Shown here: piece after piece, positions 9,103-16,090 of the stretch
Layout of the letters: each line of letters opens with the position of its first letter
Numbering within the stretch: position 1 is the first letter of the stretch
Assembly (NCBI GenBank): GCA_937873205.1
Contig: CALMVO010000129.1
Coordinates: 1 to 54,372, forward strand
Direction of reading: 5' to 3'
Source of the DNA: an uncultured Acetobacteraceae bacterium
GTDB taxonomy: Bacteria > Pseudomonadota > Alphaproteobacteria > Acetobacterales > Acetobacteraceae
DNA: 54,372 nt
Notes under the pieces: generated by a model
What the model was told of the DNA's origin: nothing
The model's database searches: none
What the model saw: only the letters and a program-made list of their open reading frames with translations
Translations under genes and position numbers: made by a program

Positions 9103-9225
9103 GTGTGTAGAGCAGCGCATGATGATGCGAGCGTGAAGCTTTACCCCGTAGGCGGCGCGGTCTTCTGCCGCAGGTGCTGGTGCGGGATGGCGCAACGATC
9201 TGGCTCACGGCGGCTCGCGGCTGGC
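9103..9225 (+). pseudogene. Possible remnant of a small zinc-ribbon protein
   Basis: The 289-base stretch between tRNA-Val(GAC) and ruvX has no intact gene. One frame reads VKLYPVGGAVFCRRCWC followed by MAQRSGSRR. This resembles the C-terminal half of small phage/plasmid-type zinc-ribbon proteins, which typically read KLYxxGGxxxCRRCxxLxYxSQRE. The expected upstream CxxC half is not in frame, so this looks like decay beside a tRNA gene. The similarity is judged by eye only. Confidence 0.3.
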
Positions 9226-9675
9226 ATCCAGCGCCGATTGGAGAATGTAGGCGGCGGCCAACTTGTCGACGATTTCGGCTCGCCGTTGCCGGGTCATGTC
9301 CTGGTCCAGTATCAACATACGGTTGACGGCCGATGAGGAGAGGCGCTCGTCCCACAGCGCGGCCGGCAGCCCGGTCGCCTCGGAGAGGCTGCGCAGCCAG
9401 TCGCGAGCGGCCTGGGCGGCCGGTCCAAAGCTGCCGTCGAGCGAGAGCGGCAGCCCCGCCACCAGGCCGCCGACCCGCTCCCTTGCGGCAATCCGCATGA
9501 TCTCTTGGGCGGCGGCGGCGAGTTTGCCGCGCTTCAGGGTGGCGTAAGGCGAGGCCAGCATCAGCGAGACGTCGGATAGGGCGAGCCCGATGGTCCGGCT
9601 GCCCAGGTCCAGCCCGAGCAGCCGGGCGTCCTTTGGCAAGGCGGCGCGTAGCTGCGGCATGTTGAACAGCGTCAT
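9205..9675 (-). CDS. ruvX: Putative pre-16S rRNA nuclease RuvX/YqgF, 156 aa
   Basis: RNase H-fold nuclease of the YqgF family, implicated in maturation of the 16S rRNA 5' end. The first catalytic Asp is in LLGLDLGSRTIGLALSD, the second acidic region is LWDERLSSSAVNRML, and the last lies in IVDKLAAAYILQSALD. Length fits the family (about 140-160). The start could be ATG 9675 or ATG 9660 (MPQLRAAL). It is divergent from gatC with about 150 bases between. Confidence 0.92.
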   Translation of the reverse strand: MTLFNMPQLRAALPKDARLLGLDLGSRTIGLALSDVSLMLASPYATLKRGKLAAAAQEIMRIAARERVGGLVAGLPLSLDGSFGPAAQAARDWLRSLSEATGLPAALWDERLSSSAVNRMLILDQDMTRQRRAEIVDKLAAAYILQSALDASREPP

Positions 9676-9824
9676 CGAGCGGGGTTATGGTCCGGGTGCT
9701 ACCGGGCTACCAGGGTCTCCGTCGAGAGATCCCAACCTGGTGCGCCGGCGCAGCGTCATGCCGGAATGTGCTCTGCTTCGGAATCGCGCCGGCGGAGGGC
9801 TCCAACCACCAGAGGCACTGCCGC

Positions 9825-10112
9825 ATGTCGCTTGAACCCGCGACCGTTCGACGGATCGCCAAGTTGGCCCGGCTCGGGATCGACGACGCCGAGATCGCCC
9901 AACTGCAGGTCGAGCTCGGCGGGATCCTGGGCTGGATCGAGCAGCTGTCGGAGCTCGATGTGGAGGGTGTCGAGCCGATCAGCGGGGTCGGGCAGGCGGC
10001 GCTGCGGATGCGGGCGGACGTCGTCACCGATGGGGCGACGCGGGAAGCCGTGCTGTCGAATGCGCCGGATCGAGCGGGGCCGTTCTTTTCGGTGCCGAAG
10101 GTCGTCGAATGA
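9825..10112 (+). CDS. gatC: Asp-tRNA(Asn)/Glu-tRNA(Gln) amidotransferase subunit GatC, 95 aa
   Basis: Small structural subunit of the GatCAB amidotransferase, which converts misacylated Glu-tRNA(Gln) or Asp-tRNA(Asn) to the amidated form. The ATG at 9825 gives [17 protein letters not shown], the standard GatC opening; the upstream extension of the frame is not family-like. The C-terminal [12 protein letters not shown] is typical. The stop overlaps the gatA start (ATGA), so gatC-gatA-gatB is one operon. Confidence 0.96.
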   Translation: MSLEPATVRRIAKLARLGIDDAEIAQLQVELGGILGWIEQLSELDVEGVEPISGVGQAALRMRADVVTDGATREAVLSNAPDRAGPFFSVPKVVE

Positions 10113-11593
10113 TGCTGACCGATCTCAGCCTAGCGGGCGCACTGCGCGGGCTGGAGCGGCGCGAATTCTCGTCGCGGGAGCTGACACAGGCGCATCTGGA
10201 GGCCATCGAGCAGCTCAACCCGAGGCTGAACGCCTTCATCACGGTCACCGGCGAACAGGCGCTGGAGGCAGCGGAGGCGGCGGACCGGACGAGGGCAGGC
10301 GGCGAAGCGGCGGCGCTGACCGGAGCGCCGTTAGGCATCAAGGACCTGTTCTGCACCGAGGGGGTGCGGACGACGGCGGCCAGCCGGATACTCCAGAACT
10401 TCGTACCGCCTTACGAGAGCACGGTGACGGCGCAGCTGAAGCGCGACGGTGCGGTCGTGTTGGGCAAGACCAACCTCGACGAGTTTGCCATGGGCTCGTC
10501 CAACATGAACTCGGCCTACGGGCCGGTGGAGAATCCGTGGCAGCGGCGGGGCGAGGTGGCCCGGCGCGTGCCCGGCGGGGCGGCGGGTGGACCGCCCGCC
10601 GCGGTGGCGGCCAGGCTACCGCGGGGCGCCACCGGGACCGATACCGGCGGATCGATCCGGCAACCGGCCTCATTCTGTGGCATCGTCGGCATCAAGCCGA
10701 CCTACGGCCGCTGCAGCCGCTGGGGAGTGGTGGCATTCGCAAGTTCGCTCGACCAGGCGGGGCCGCTGGCGCGGACCGTCGAGGATTGCGCGATCCTGCT
10801 GGGCTCGATGGCCGGCTTCGACCCGAAAGACAGCACCAGCGTGGATCGTCCGGTGCCCGACTATCGCGCGGCGTGCGGATGCAGCGTGAAGGGGCTTCGC
10901 ATCGGAGTGCCGGTGGAATACCGCAGTCCGGGCATGTCGGCCGAGATCGAGGCGCTGTGGCGGCAGGGTGTGGACTGGCTCCGCGAGGCGGGATGCGAGA
11001 TCGTCGACGTGTCGCTGCCGCATACGAAGTATGGGCTGGCGACGTACTATATAGTTGCGCCAGCGGAATGCTCCTCCAACCTTGCGCGCTATGACGGGGT
11101 GAGGTTCGGGGAACGCGTCGAGGGCGAGACCCTGGACGCGCTTTACGAGCGGTCGCGGGCGGCGGGGTTTGGGCCCGAGGTCAGGCGGCGGATCCTGATC
11201 GGCACGTACGTGCTTTCGTCCGGCTACTACGATGCCTTCTACCTGCGGGCGCAGAAGGTCCGCAGCCTGATCCTGCGCGATTTTTCGGAGGCGTTCCAAC
11301 GGGTCGATGCGCTGCTGACGCCGACGGCGCCGTCGGCGGCCTTCGCGCAGGGCGAGAAGATGGACGATCCGGTGACGATGTACCTGAACGACATCTTCAC
11401 GGTGCCGGCCAGCATGGCTGGCATCCCCGGCCTGTCGGTTCCGGGTGGTCTCGATGAGGCTGGGCTGCCGCTCGGGCTACAGCTGCTGGGGCGGCCATTC
11501 GACGAGGAGAGCCTGTTCGCGCTGGGCTCGGTCCTGGAAAAGGCGGCCGGTTTCACGCATCTGCCGGCCGTGCGGGCGGGGGCAGCGTCGTGA
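10109..11593 (+). CDS. gatA: Amidotransferase subunit GatA with altered amidase signature, 494 aa
   Basis: Amidase-signature subunit that hydrolyses glutamine and passes ammonia to GatB. Overall length and sequence are normal ([61 protein letters not shown]). The catalytic Lys is K78 and the nucleophile Ser is S182. However, the almost invariant GGSSGGSAA loop, which supplies the cis-Ser of the Ser-cisSer-Lys triad, reads [10 protein letters not shown] (A158, A159; codons 10580-10585). The surrounding 90 bases are extremely GC-rich and also divergent ([10 protein letters not shown] before, RLPRGATG after). Either glutaminase activity is impaired or this stretch is misassembled. The stop overlaps the gatB GTG start. 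Confidence 0.95.
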   Translation: MMLTDLSLAGALRGLERREFSSRELTQAHLEAIEQLNPRLNAFITVTGEQALEAAEAADRTRAGGEAAALTGAPLGIKDLFCTEGVRTTAASRILQNFVPPYESTVTAQLKRDGAVVLGKTNLDEFAMGSSNMNSAYGPVENPWQRRGEVARRVPGGAAGGPPAAVAARLPRGATGTDTGGSIRQPASFCGIVGIKPTYGRCSRWGVVAFASSLDQAGPLARTVEDCAILLGSMAGFDPKDSTSVDRPVPDYRAACGCSVKGLRIGVPVEYRSPGMSAEIEALWRQGVDWLREAGCEIVDVSLPHTKYGLATYYIVAPAECSSNLARYDGVRFGERVEGETLDALYERSRAAGFGPEVRRRILIGTYVLSSGYYDAFYLRAQKVRSLILRDFSEAFQRVDALLTPTAPSAAFAQGEKMDDPVTMYLNDIFTVPASMAGIPGLSVPGGLDEAGLPLGLQLLGRPFDEESLFALGSVLEKAAGFTHLPAVRAGAAS

Positions 11594-13044
11594 GCTACGA
11601 GATCGCGGGCGAGACGGGTACCTGGGAGCTGGTGATCGGTCTCGAGGTGCATGCGCAGGTGGTGAGCGAGGCGAAGCTGTTCTCGGGCGCCCGGGCAACG
11701 TACGGCGGCGAGCCGAACAGCCAAGTCAGCCTCGTCGACGCGGCGTTTCCCGGCATGCTGCCGGTGATCAATATGAGATGCGTGGCGCAGGCAGTGCGTA
11801 CCGGGCTCGGGCTCGAGGCACAAGTCAACCTGGTGAGCCGTTTCGACCGCAAGAACTACTTCTACGCCGACCTGCCGGCTGGCTACCAGATCAGCCAGTT
11901 CGCGCATCCGATCGTGGGTGCGGGAAAGATCGAGATCGAGCTCGGCGATGGCAGCCGGCGCGAGATTGGCGTGACGCGGCTGCATCTGGAGCAGGATGCC
12001 GGCAAGTCGTTGCATGATCAGAACCCGACGCGGTCGTATATCGACCTGAACCGCGCAGGGGTCGCGCTGATGGAGATCGTCAGCGAGCCGGACATGCGGA
12101 GCCCAGAGGAGGCCGGTGCCTATCTTCGGAAATTGCGAACGATCCTGCGCTACCTCGGCACCTGCGACGGCAACATGGAGGAAGGCTCGCTGCGCGCCGA
12201 CGTGAATGTGTCGGTCCGCAGGGCAGGGGAGGCGTTCCGGACCCGCTGCGAGATCAAGAACGTCAACTCGATCCGCTATGTGATGCAGGCGGTCGAGGCG
12301 GAGGCGAGGCGACAGGTTTCCATTTGGGAGGGCGGCGGGACCGTCGACCAGGAAACGCGGCTGTTCGATCCGCAGCGGGGTCAGACGCGGCCGTTGCGGA
12401 CGAAGGAGGACGCTCACGATTATCGTTACTTCCCGGACCCGGACCTGCTGCCGCTGGTGCTGGAAGAGGACTGGGTCGAAGCGTTGAAGGCGGATCTGCC
12501 GGAGCTGCCGGATGCCAAGCGTGTTCGTTTCGTCTCGGAATACGGGATCTCGCACTATGATGCCGGCGTGCTGGTCGCCGACCAGGCCACCGCCGACTTC
12601 TATGAGATGGTCGCCGGTGGACGGGATGGGCGCCTGGCTGCCAACTGGGTTCTGGGCGATTTCTTCGCGGCGCTGAACCGGACCGGCCGGACCATCGCTG
12701 ATAGCCCGGTAACCGCCGCCGCACTTGGCGGTCTGCTCGATCTCGTCGCCGATGGCACCATCAACGGGCGCATCGCGAAGGACGTGTTCGAGGCGATGGT
12801 GGACACGGGCGAGGGCGCCGCCGCCGTCGTAGAGGCGCGGGGGTTGCGGCAGGTGGTCGATACCGGGCTGATCGACGCCGCGTTAGAGGCCGTGCTCGCG
12901 ACACACGCGGACAAGCTGACCGAATATCGCGGCGGCAAGGAGAAGCTCTTCGGCTTCTTCGTCGGGCAGGTGATCAAGGGCATGGGCGGTAAGGGTAACC
13001 CAGCCCTCGTGAATGACGCACTCCGTCGACGCCTGGCCCAGTGA
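11590..13044 (+). CDS. gatB: Amidotransferase subunit GatB, 484 aa
   Basis: tRNA-binding and kinase/transamidase subunit of GatCAB. The GTG start at 11590 overlaps the gatA stop. Hallmarks: [86 protein letters not shown] and the [12 protein letters not shown] block. The C-terminal YqeY-like tail ends with [23 protein letters not shown]. It is full length and intact, which contrasts with the odd motif in gatA. Confidence 0.97.
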   Translation: MSYEIAGETGTWELVIGLEVHAQVVSEAKLFSGARATYGGEPNSQVSLVDAAFPGMLPVINMRCVAQAVRTGLGLEAQVNLVSRFDRKNYFYADLPAGYQISQFAHPIVGAGKIEIELGDGSRREIGVTRLHLEQDAGKSLHDQNPTRSYIDLNRAGVALMEIVSEPDMRSPEEAGAYLRKLRTILRYLGTCDGNMEEGSLRADVNVSVRRAGEAFRTRCEIKNVNSIRYVMQAVEAEARRQVSIWEGGGTVDQETRLFDPQRGQTRPLRTKEDAHDYRYFPDPDLLPLVLEEDWVEALKADLPELPDAKRVRFVSEYGISHYDAGVLVADQATADFYEMVAGGRDGRLAANWVLGDFFAALNRTGRTIADSPVTAAALGGLLDLVADGTINGRIAKDVFEAMVDTGEGAAAVVEARGLRQVVDTGLIDAALEAVLATHADKLTEYRGGKEKLFGFFVGQVIKGMGGKGNPALVNDALRRRLAQ

Positions 13045-13115
13045 TGGTTTGACCGCCGGACGATCAGGCCGTAGAAGGACTGGGCAAACGCCGTGTGATG
13101 AGCACGCTCTTCGGC

Positions 13116-13208
13116 GGAGGGGTGGCCGAGTGGCTGAAGGCGGCGGTTTGCTAAACCGTTAAAGGGGGTCAACCCCTTTCGTGAGTTCGAATCTCATCCC
13201 CTCCGCCA
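13116..13208 (+). tRNA. tRNA-Ser (GCT); likely left boundary of the prophage-like block
   Basis: A class II tRNA with a long variable arm. Acceptor GGAGGGG pairs with CCCCTCC, the anticodon loop TTGCTAA carries GCT, the variable arm contains AAAGGGGGTCAACCCCTTT, and CCA is encoded at 13206-13208. Composition and gene content change right after it. tRNA 3' ends are common phage attachment sites, but I saw no second copy of the 3' end downstream. Confidence 0.96.
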
Positions 13209-13236
13209 AAGCTCTCGAACCTCTGCCAGAGGCACC

Positions 13237-13659
13237 GTGGCCCACAGAAACGACATTTCGCAGCTGACCCGGACGCTCGTGAGGGCGGCCGGACGAGGTC
13301 TATGCGCTACGATGATCCCGTTCGCCCTGTCGAGCATCCTCGCTGCGCATGCTCAGGAAAACGGCCCCTCCCGGGAACAGCTTGATCGCGTGCTAACAGT
13401 ACTGAGGCTGCAACAGCCGGCTGCCAGCCGGGCGTGTCTAGATGCGATGACGCAGATTCATGCGACAGAGCGACAGGTAAAAGAGCACGAGAACGACACG
13501 GGAGAGCATCCCGATCTTGATATCGCGCACGATGTTTTGGATTCTGACTATCAGAATGGAGCGGTGATCTGCGGGGCAGATGCAGAGAGGGCGTGTCGTG
13601 AGACGCATGATACCGGTCTCGTCAAGGCGTGCAGCATCCTGCATCACGGTCCGTCATAG
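13237..13659 (+). CDS. Small secreted protein of unknown function, 140 aa
   Basis: GTG start at 13237 with CAGAGG five bases upstream. A long signal peptide is visible (basic start, core TMIPFALSSILA, cleavage after AHA). The mature part of about 100 residues is charged, with four Cys (one in RACLD, three in VICGADAERACRE and KACSIL) that could form disulfides in the periplasm. I do not recognise the family. It is the first gene after tRNA-Ser and is lower in GC than gatB, so it may be phage cargo (a moron) or a separate acquisition at the tRNA. Confidence 0.65.
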   Translation: MAHRNDISQLTRTLVRAAGRGLCATMIPFALSSILAAHAQENGPSREQLDRVLTVLRLQQPAASRACLDAMTQIHATERQVKEHENDTGEHPDLDIAHDVLDSDYQNGAVICGADAERACRETHDTGLVKACSILHHGPS

Positions 13660-13770
13660 CTGACGATCCGTCCCGCCGCCGATTATTATCAAACGAACTT
13701 ACAGCATCATCGCAGAACGAGGCGTTGCGGGAACGTTAATAGTCCCGGCTGGTATGATCTATACATTGGT

Positions 13771-13791
13771 CAGTACTCAAGTGAGGTACTG
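13771..13791. promoter_or_regulatory. Inverted repeat, possible operator
   Basis: CAGTAC ... GTACTG at 13771-13791 is a near-perfect inverted repeat that continues inward as TCA / TGA with one extra G. It lies downstream of a TATGAT (-10-like) hexamer at 13753-13758, but no matching -35 is found at 16-18 bases. The location, in a 300-base stretch without a clear gene and upstream of regulatory-looking genes, fits a repressor site. This is inference from symmetry only. Confidence 0.3.
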
Positions 13792-13960
13792 ATGGCCGGA
13801 GACTGGGACAGTCTCCAAATTCTACTTAGCCTTCTCGGCCTCGTCTCCACCGGCCACAAAGGTGAAAATATCGTTAAAGCCAGTCGAAATTGTCTTGTAC
13901 AGGCGCCTGCAATTCGCCAGCATTCCGCGTGTTGCCCCTACAGAATGTGGACACCCGGAT

Positions 13961-14242
13961 ATGCCACGCGCCCTCCCCTGGACTCAGGATCAAGACGCTC
14001 GCCTGACCGCGCTGCTCGACCAGCGTGGTTCGACCTTGCGCAAGGCGGCACAGCAGCTCGGCGTTAGCAGGAGTTTCGCACAGCGACGGGCGAAACTCCT
14101 AATGCGACAGAACACGAGATCAATCTGCACCTCCGATCGTGAGGATGCCGGTGCGGCGCCCTTGCCCGCCGGTCACCCAATCACGTGGAGTGCCATAAAC
14201 TGGCATCCGGTCGAGGATCGCGCCCCGGCAGCCCGGCTTTGA
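13961..14242 (+). CDS. Small HTH phage protein, 93 aa
   Basis: The ATG at 13961 gives MPRALPWTQDQDARL. Residues about 7-45 form an Myb/GcrA-like helix-turn-helix (WTQDQDARLTALL then LRKAAQQLGVSRSFAQRRAKLL). The C-terminus carries PLPAGHPITWSAI, a motif I associate with small AsnC-type phage proteins of Acetobacteraceae. It probably binds DNA and regulates the phage. The longer frame from 13862 adds an unlikely N-terminus. A competing frame from 13792 has a plausible ribosome site but an incoherent C-terminus (see rejected items). Confidence 0.55.
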   Translation: MPRALPWTQDQDARLTALLDQRGSTLRKAAQQLGVSRSFAQRRAKLLMRQNTRSICTSDREDAGAAPLPAGHPITWSAINWHPVEDRAPAARL

Positions 14243-14394
14243 CAGGCGCATCGGTGCAGCATTCGATAGAAGCCACCAATCGTCTCGACAGGCGCCGGAA
14301 TCAACCAGAGGTTCCCGGCTTATCGCTTCCGCATAGGTCCCGCCGCGCCCTCGCTGATACACAGGGAAAGATTCTCCTTATCCAGACGCCTGAA

Positions 14395-14898
14395 ATGGCT
14401 GGAAAGATGACGACGTCACCAAGGGCGGAACGGGCGACTGCCGAACGTCTGGCCAAAGGACAGTCTTTTGCTGTTCGAGATGACGTCCAGCACATTGTCG
14501 GGAGTCTTGCCGTACTTGCGAAGAACGGAGACATCGACCAGTCGCAATCGTCTGCTGCCGAACGTTGGTACCGCGACTACGTTATGGGAGTGGTCGGTGC
14601 CCGTGATCCGGAGGCGCGGCGGTCGGGCAAGGCTCCTGATCTTCATGCGTCGATGTTGGCCAGGACGGCGGCAGTCGGTCGTTGCCGCATTGTCCGGGGT
14701 GGGCTCGGTCTCTGTGGTGAGATCAGGCTGAAACTCCTCCTAATCGACGAGCTATCGTTCTCGGCAATTGCCGCGAAGCTCTTTCCTGGCGATATCAACG
14801 GCAGGAAAAAGGTGGCAGCCCAGATATCGTTCCTGCTGGAGCAATTGGCGGAGCTCTACATGAGCGTCGATCGGCGATCGAAACGGGACGTGGCCTAA
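14395..14898 (+). CDS. Phage regulator-like protein, 167 aa
   Basis: Start chosen at ATG 14395; ATG 14407 is also possible. An upstream extension to 14185 overlaps the previous gene and looks random. Residues from about 30 read as an all-helical domain: a YRDYV region, a loop rich in Gly/Arg, then RIVRGGLGLCGEI and LLLIDELSFSAIAAKLFP followed by a C-terminal helix. The last part resembles the HTH-like half of DUF6456-type regulators. It is the last gene before the late control region at 15076-15158, so it is the best candidate in the window for an activator or antiterminator of the late operon (inference). Confidence 0.5.
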   Translation: MAGKMTTSPRAERATAERLAKGQSFAVRDDVQHIVGSLAVLAKNGDIDQSQSSAAERWYRDYVMGVVGARDPEARRSGKAPDLHASMLARTAAVGRCRIVRGGLGLCGEIRLKLLLIDELSFSAIAAKLFPGDINGRKKVAAQISFLLEQLAELYMSVDRRSKRDVA

Positions 14899-15075
14899 CA
14901 TCTGCAGTTTTCACCAACAGTTAGATATCTTACGTTGTTATTGCAAGTCCAGCTGGATGGTTTATGAAACTCATACCGAGAGATTTTTGACAACGTCAAT
15001 CGGTCAATACCAGCCCAGTCTATATCAACCTTCGTTTTTAGCCGCCTTGTAGGTCACGTTTTGGTTAGTTAACGG

Positions 15076-15104
15076 TTGACGCTGGGTCCGGGTCAGCTTA
15101 TAAG
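15076..15104 (+). promoter_or_regulatory. Late-operon promoter candidate
   Basis: TTGACG (15076-15081) and TATAAG (15099-15104) with a 17-base spacer form a strong sigma-70-type promoter in an AT-rich 287-base intergenic region (14899-15185). Transcription would start near 15111. A strong terminator begins about 15 bases later, before the first late gene at 15186. Confidence 0.65.
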
Positions 15105-15124
15105 TTTCTCATACTCGAATATTT

Positions 15125-15158
15125 GAGCCCACTGAGGAAACTCAGTGGGCTTCTTTTT
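15125..15158 (+). terminator. Intrinsic terminator between late promoter and late genes
   Basis: A perfect 10-bp stem GCCCACTGAG / CTCAGTGGGC closes a GAAA tetraloop and is followed by TTCTTTTT. It would stop nearly all transcripts from the promoter at 15076 after about 48 nt unless antiterminated. It could also serve the gene ending at 14898. Confidence 0.88.
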
Positions 15159-15185
15159 GGCCTCTAGACGAACAAGGTGATCTCT

Positions 15186-15593
15186 ATGTTCACGAGCTCG
15201 GCTCAGATCGTGTGTGGAGATGTGGTGTCCTTCGGTGCTTCGATCTTTGTAGTCCAGGACATCGTGGGCGATGATGTGACGCTGTTGCGGTTGGAAAGCC
15301 GCAGCAGCGCGCGTCATCGTGCAGATGTCGTTCCGGAGCATTGGTCCGATATGGCGCTGAGCGGCTTGCCGCTTCAGGATGTCGTCATCCGGTGTGTCCC
15401 GATCCGGCGGCAAGGCACCGTAAACTTGACCCGCCTGGGTGCATTACCAGAGGCTTTGAAGGCCAAGATCCTGCATGCTCTGAAGCGTGAACGACTCGTG
15501 CGACGCTTCGAGAACTCACCGGCGGTGCAGAGCAATCTTCTCGCATCGACGACGTCGCGAGGACGTCGGGTGGGTGCGGTACGGTACGCCTGA
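15186..15593 (+). CDS. Phage protein of unknown function, first gene of the late operon, 135 aa
   Basis: The ATG at 15186 has AAGGTGA about six bases upstream; an in-frame ATG at 15177 would overlap that element. The N-terminal half reads as a small beta-domain (IVCGDVVSFGASIFVVQDIVGDDVTLLRLE). The C-terminal half is basic and helical (LPEALKAKILHALKRERLVRRFE). No family is recognised. Its place just before terS suggests a packaging or regulatory role, but nothing in the sequence proves it. Confidence 0.6.
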   Translation: MFTSSAQIVCGDVVSFGASIFVVQDIVGDDVTLLRLESRSSARHRADVVPEHWSDMALSGLPLQDVVIRCVPIRRQGTVNLTRLGALPEALKAKILHALKRERLVRRFENSPAVQSNLLASTTSRGRRVGAVRYA

Positions 15594-15649
15594 ACACGCA
15601 GCCAACGGAGGTCCCGACCGGACCTCCGGCGCCCTCGGCCGGCGCGGGG

Positions 15650-16090
15650 ATGACGGCGAATGCAGATGCGGCCGTAGACCGCTTTCTCGAGACGCTCAGC
15701 CGCACCGGCAATCCATCCGCCGCATGTCAGGCAAGCCACCTGACCAGGCGATCCGTCAACAGGATGCGTGAGAGCGATCCCGCCTTCGCCAAGGATTACG
15801 ACGAGGCCATGGAGGAGGCAGCCGACCTGCTCGAGGCCGAAGCCTGGCGACGAGCACTAGAAGGAGTTCCACAGCCATTGCTAAGGGCCGGTCAGCCTGT
15901 CTTCGACACCGAAGGCGTTCCAATTACCGTCCGGCGCTACAGCGATCCGCTTCTGGTCATGTTGCTACGTGGCTGCAAGCCGGAAAAGTTCCAGCGACGC
16001 ATCGGGCCATCGGTCATCACACCGGACCCTAATGCTGGCATCAGGGAGATTGCGACTGACGATGATCCCCCGCGCAGCGGGCCGATTTGA
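15650..16090 (+). CDS. Terminase small subunit, 146 aa
   Basis: DNA-recognition subunit of the packaging motor. The N-terminal helix-turn-helix region reads AVDRFLETLSRTGNPSAACQ then LTRRSVNRMRESDPAFAKDYDEA. This is the TerS pattern of a short HTH with an acidic helix (EEAADLLEAEAWRRALEG). The C-terminal part carries VRRYSDPLLVMLLRGCKPEKF, typical of small-terminase relatives. It overlaps the start of terL by 29 bases, so the two are translated together. Confidence 0.85.
   Translation: MTANADAAVDRFLETLSRTGNPSAACQASHLTRRSVNRMRESDPAFAKDYDEAMEEAADLLEAEAWRRALEGVPQPLLRAGQPVFDTEGVPITVRRYSDPLLVMLLRGCKPEKFQRRIGPSVITPDPNAGIREIATDDDPPRSGPI

Noticed and set aside
13792-14067. Frame with GAGG upstream, MAGDWDSLQILLSLLGLV start, 91 aa
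   Set aside because: The start is plausible but the C-terminal half is random-looking and overlaps the HTH gene at 13961 in another frame; it could be a short leader peptide, but I cannot support it.
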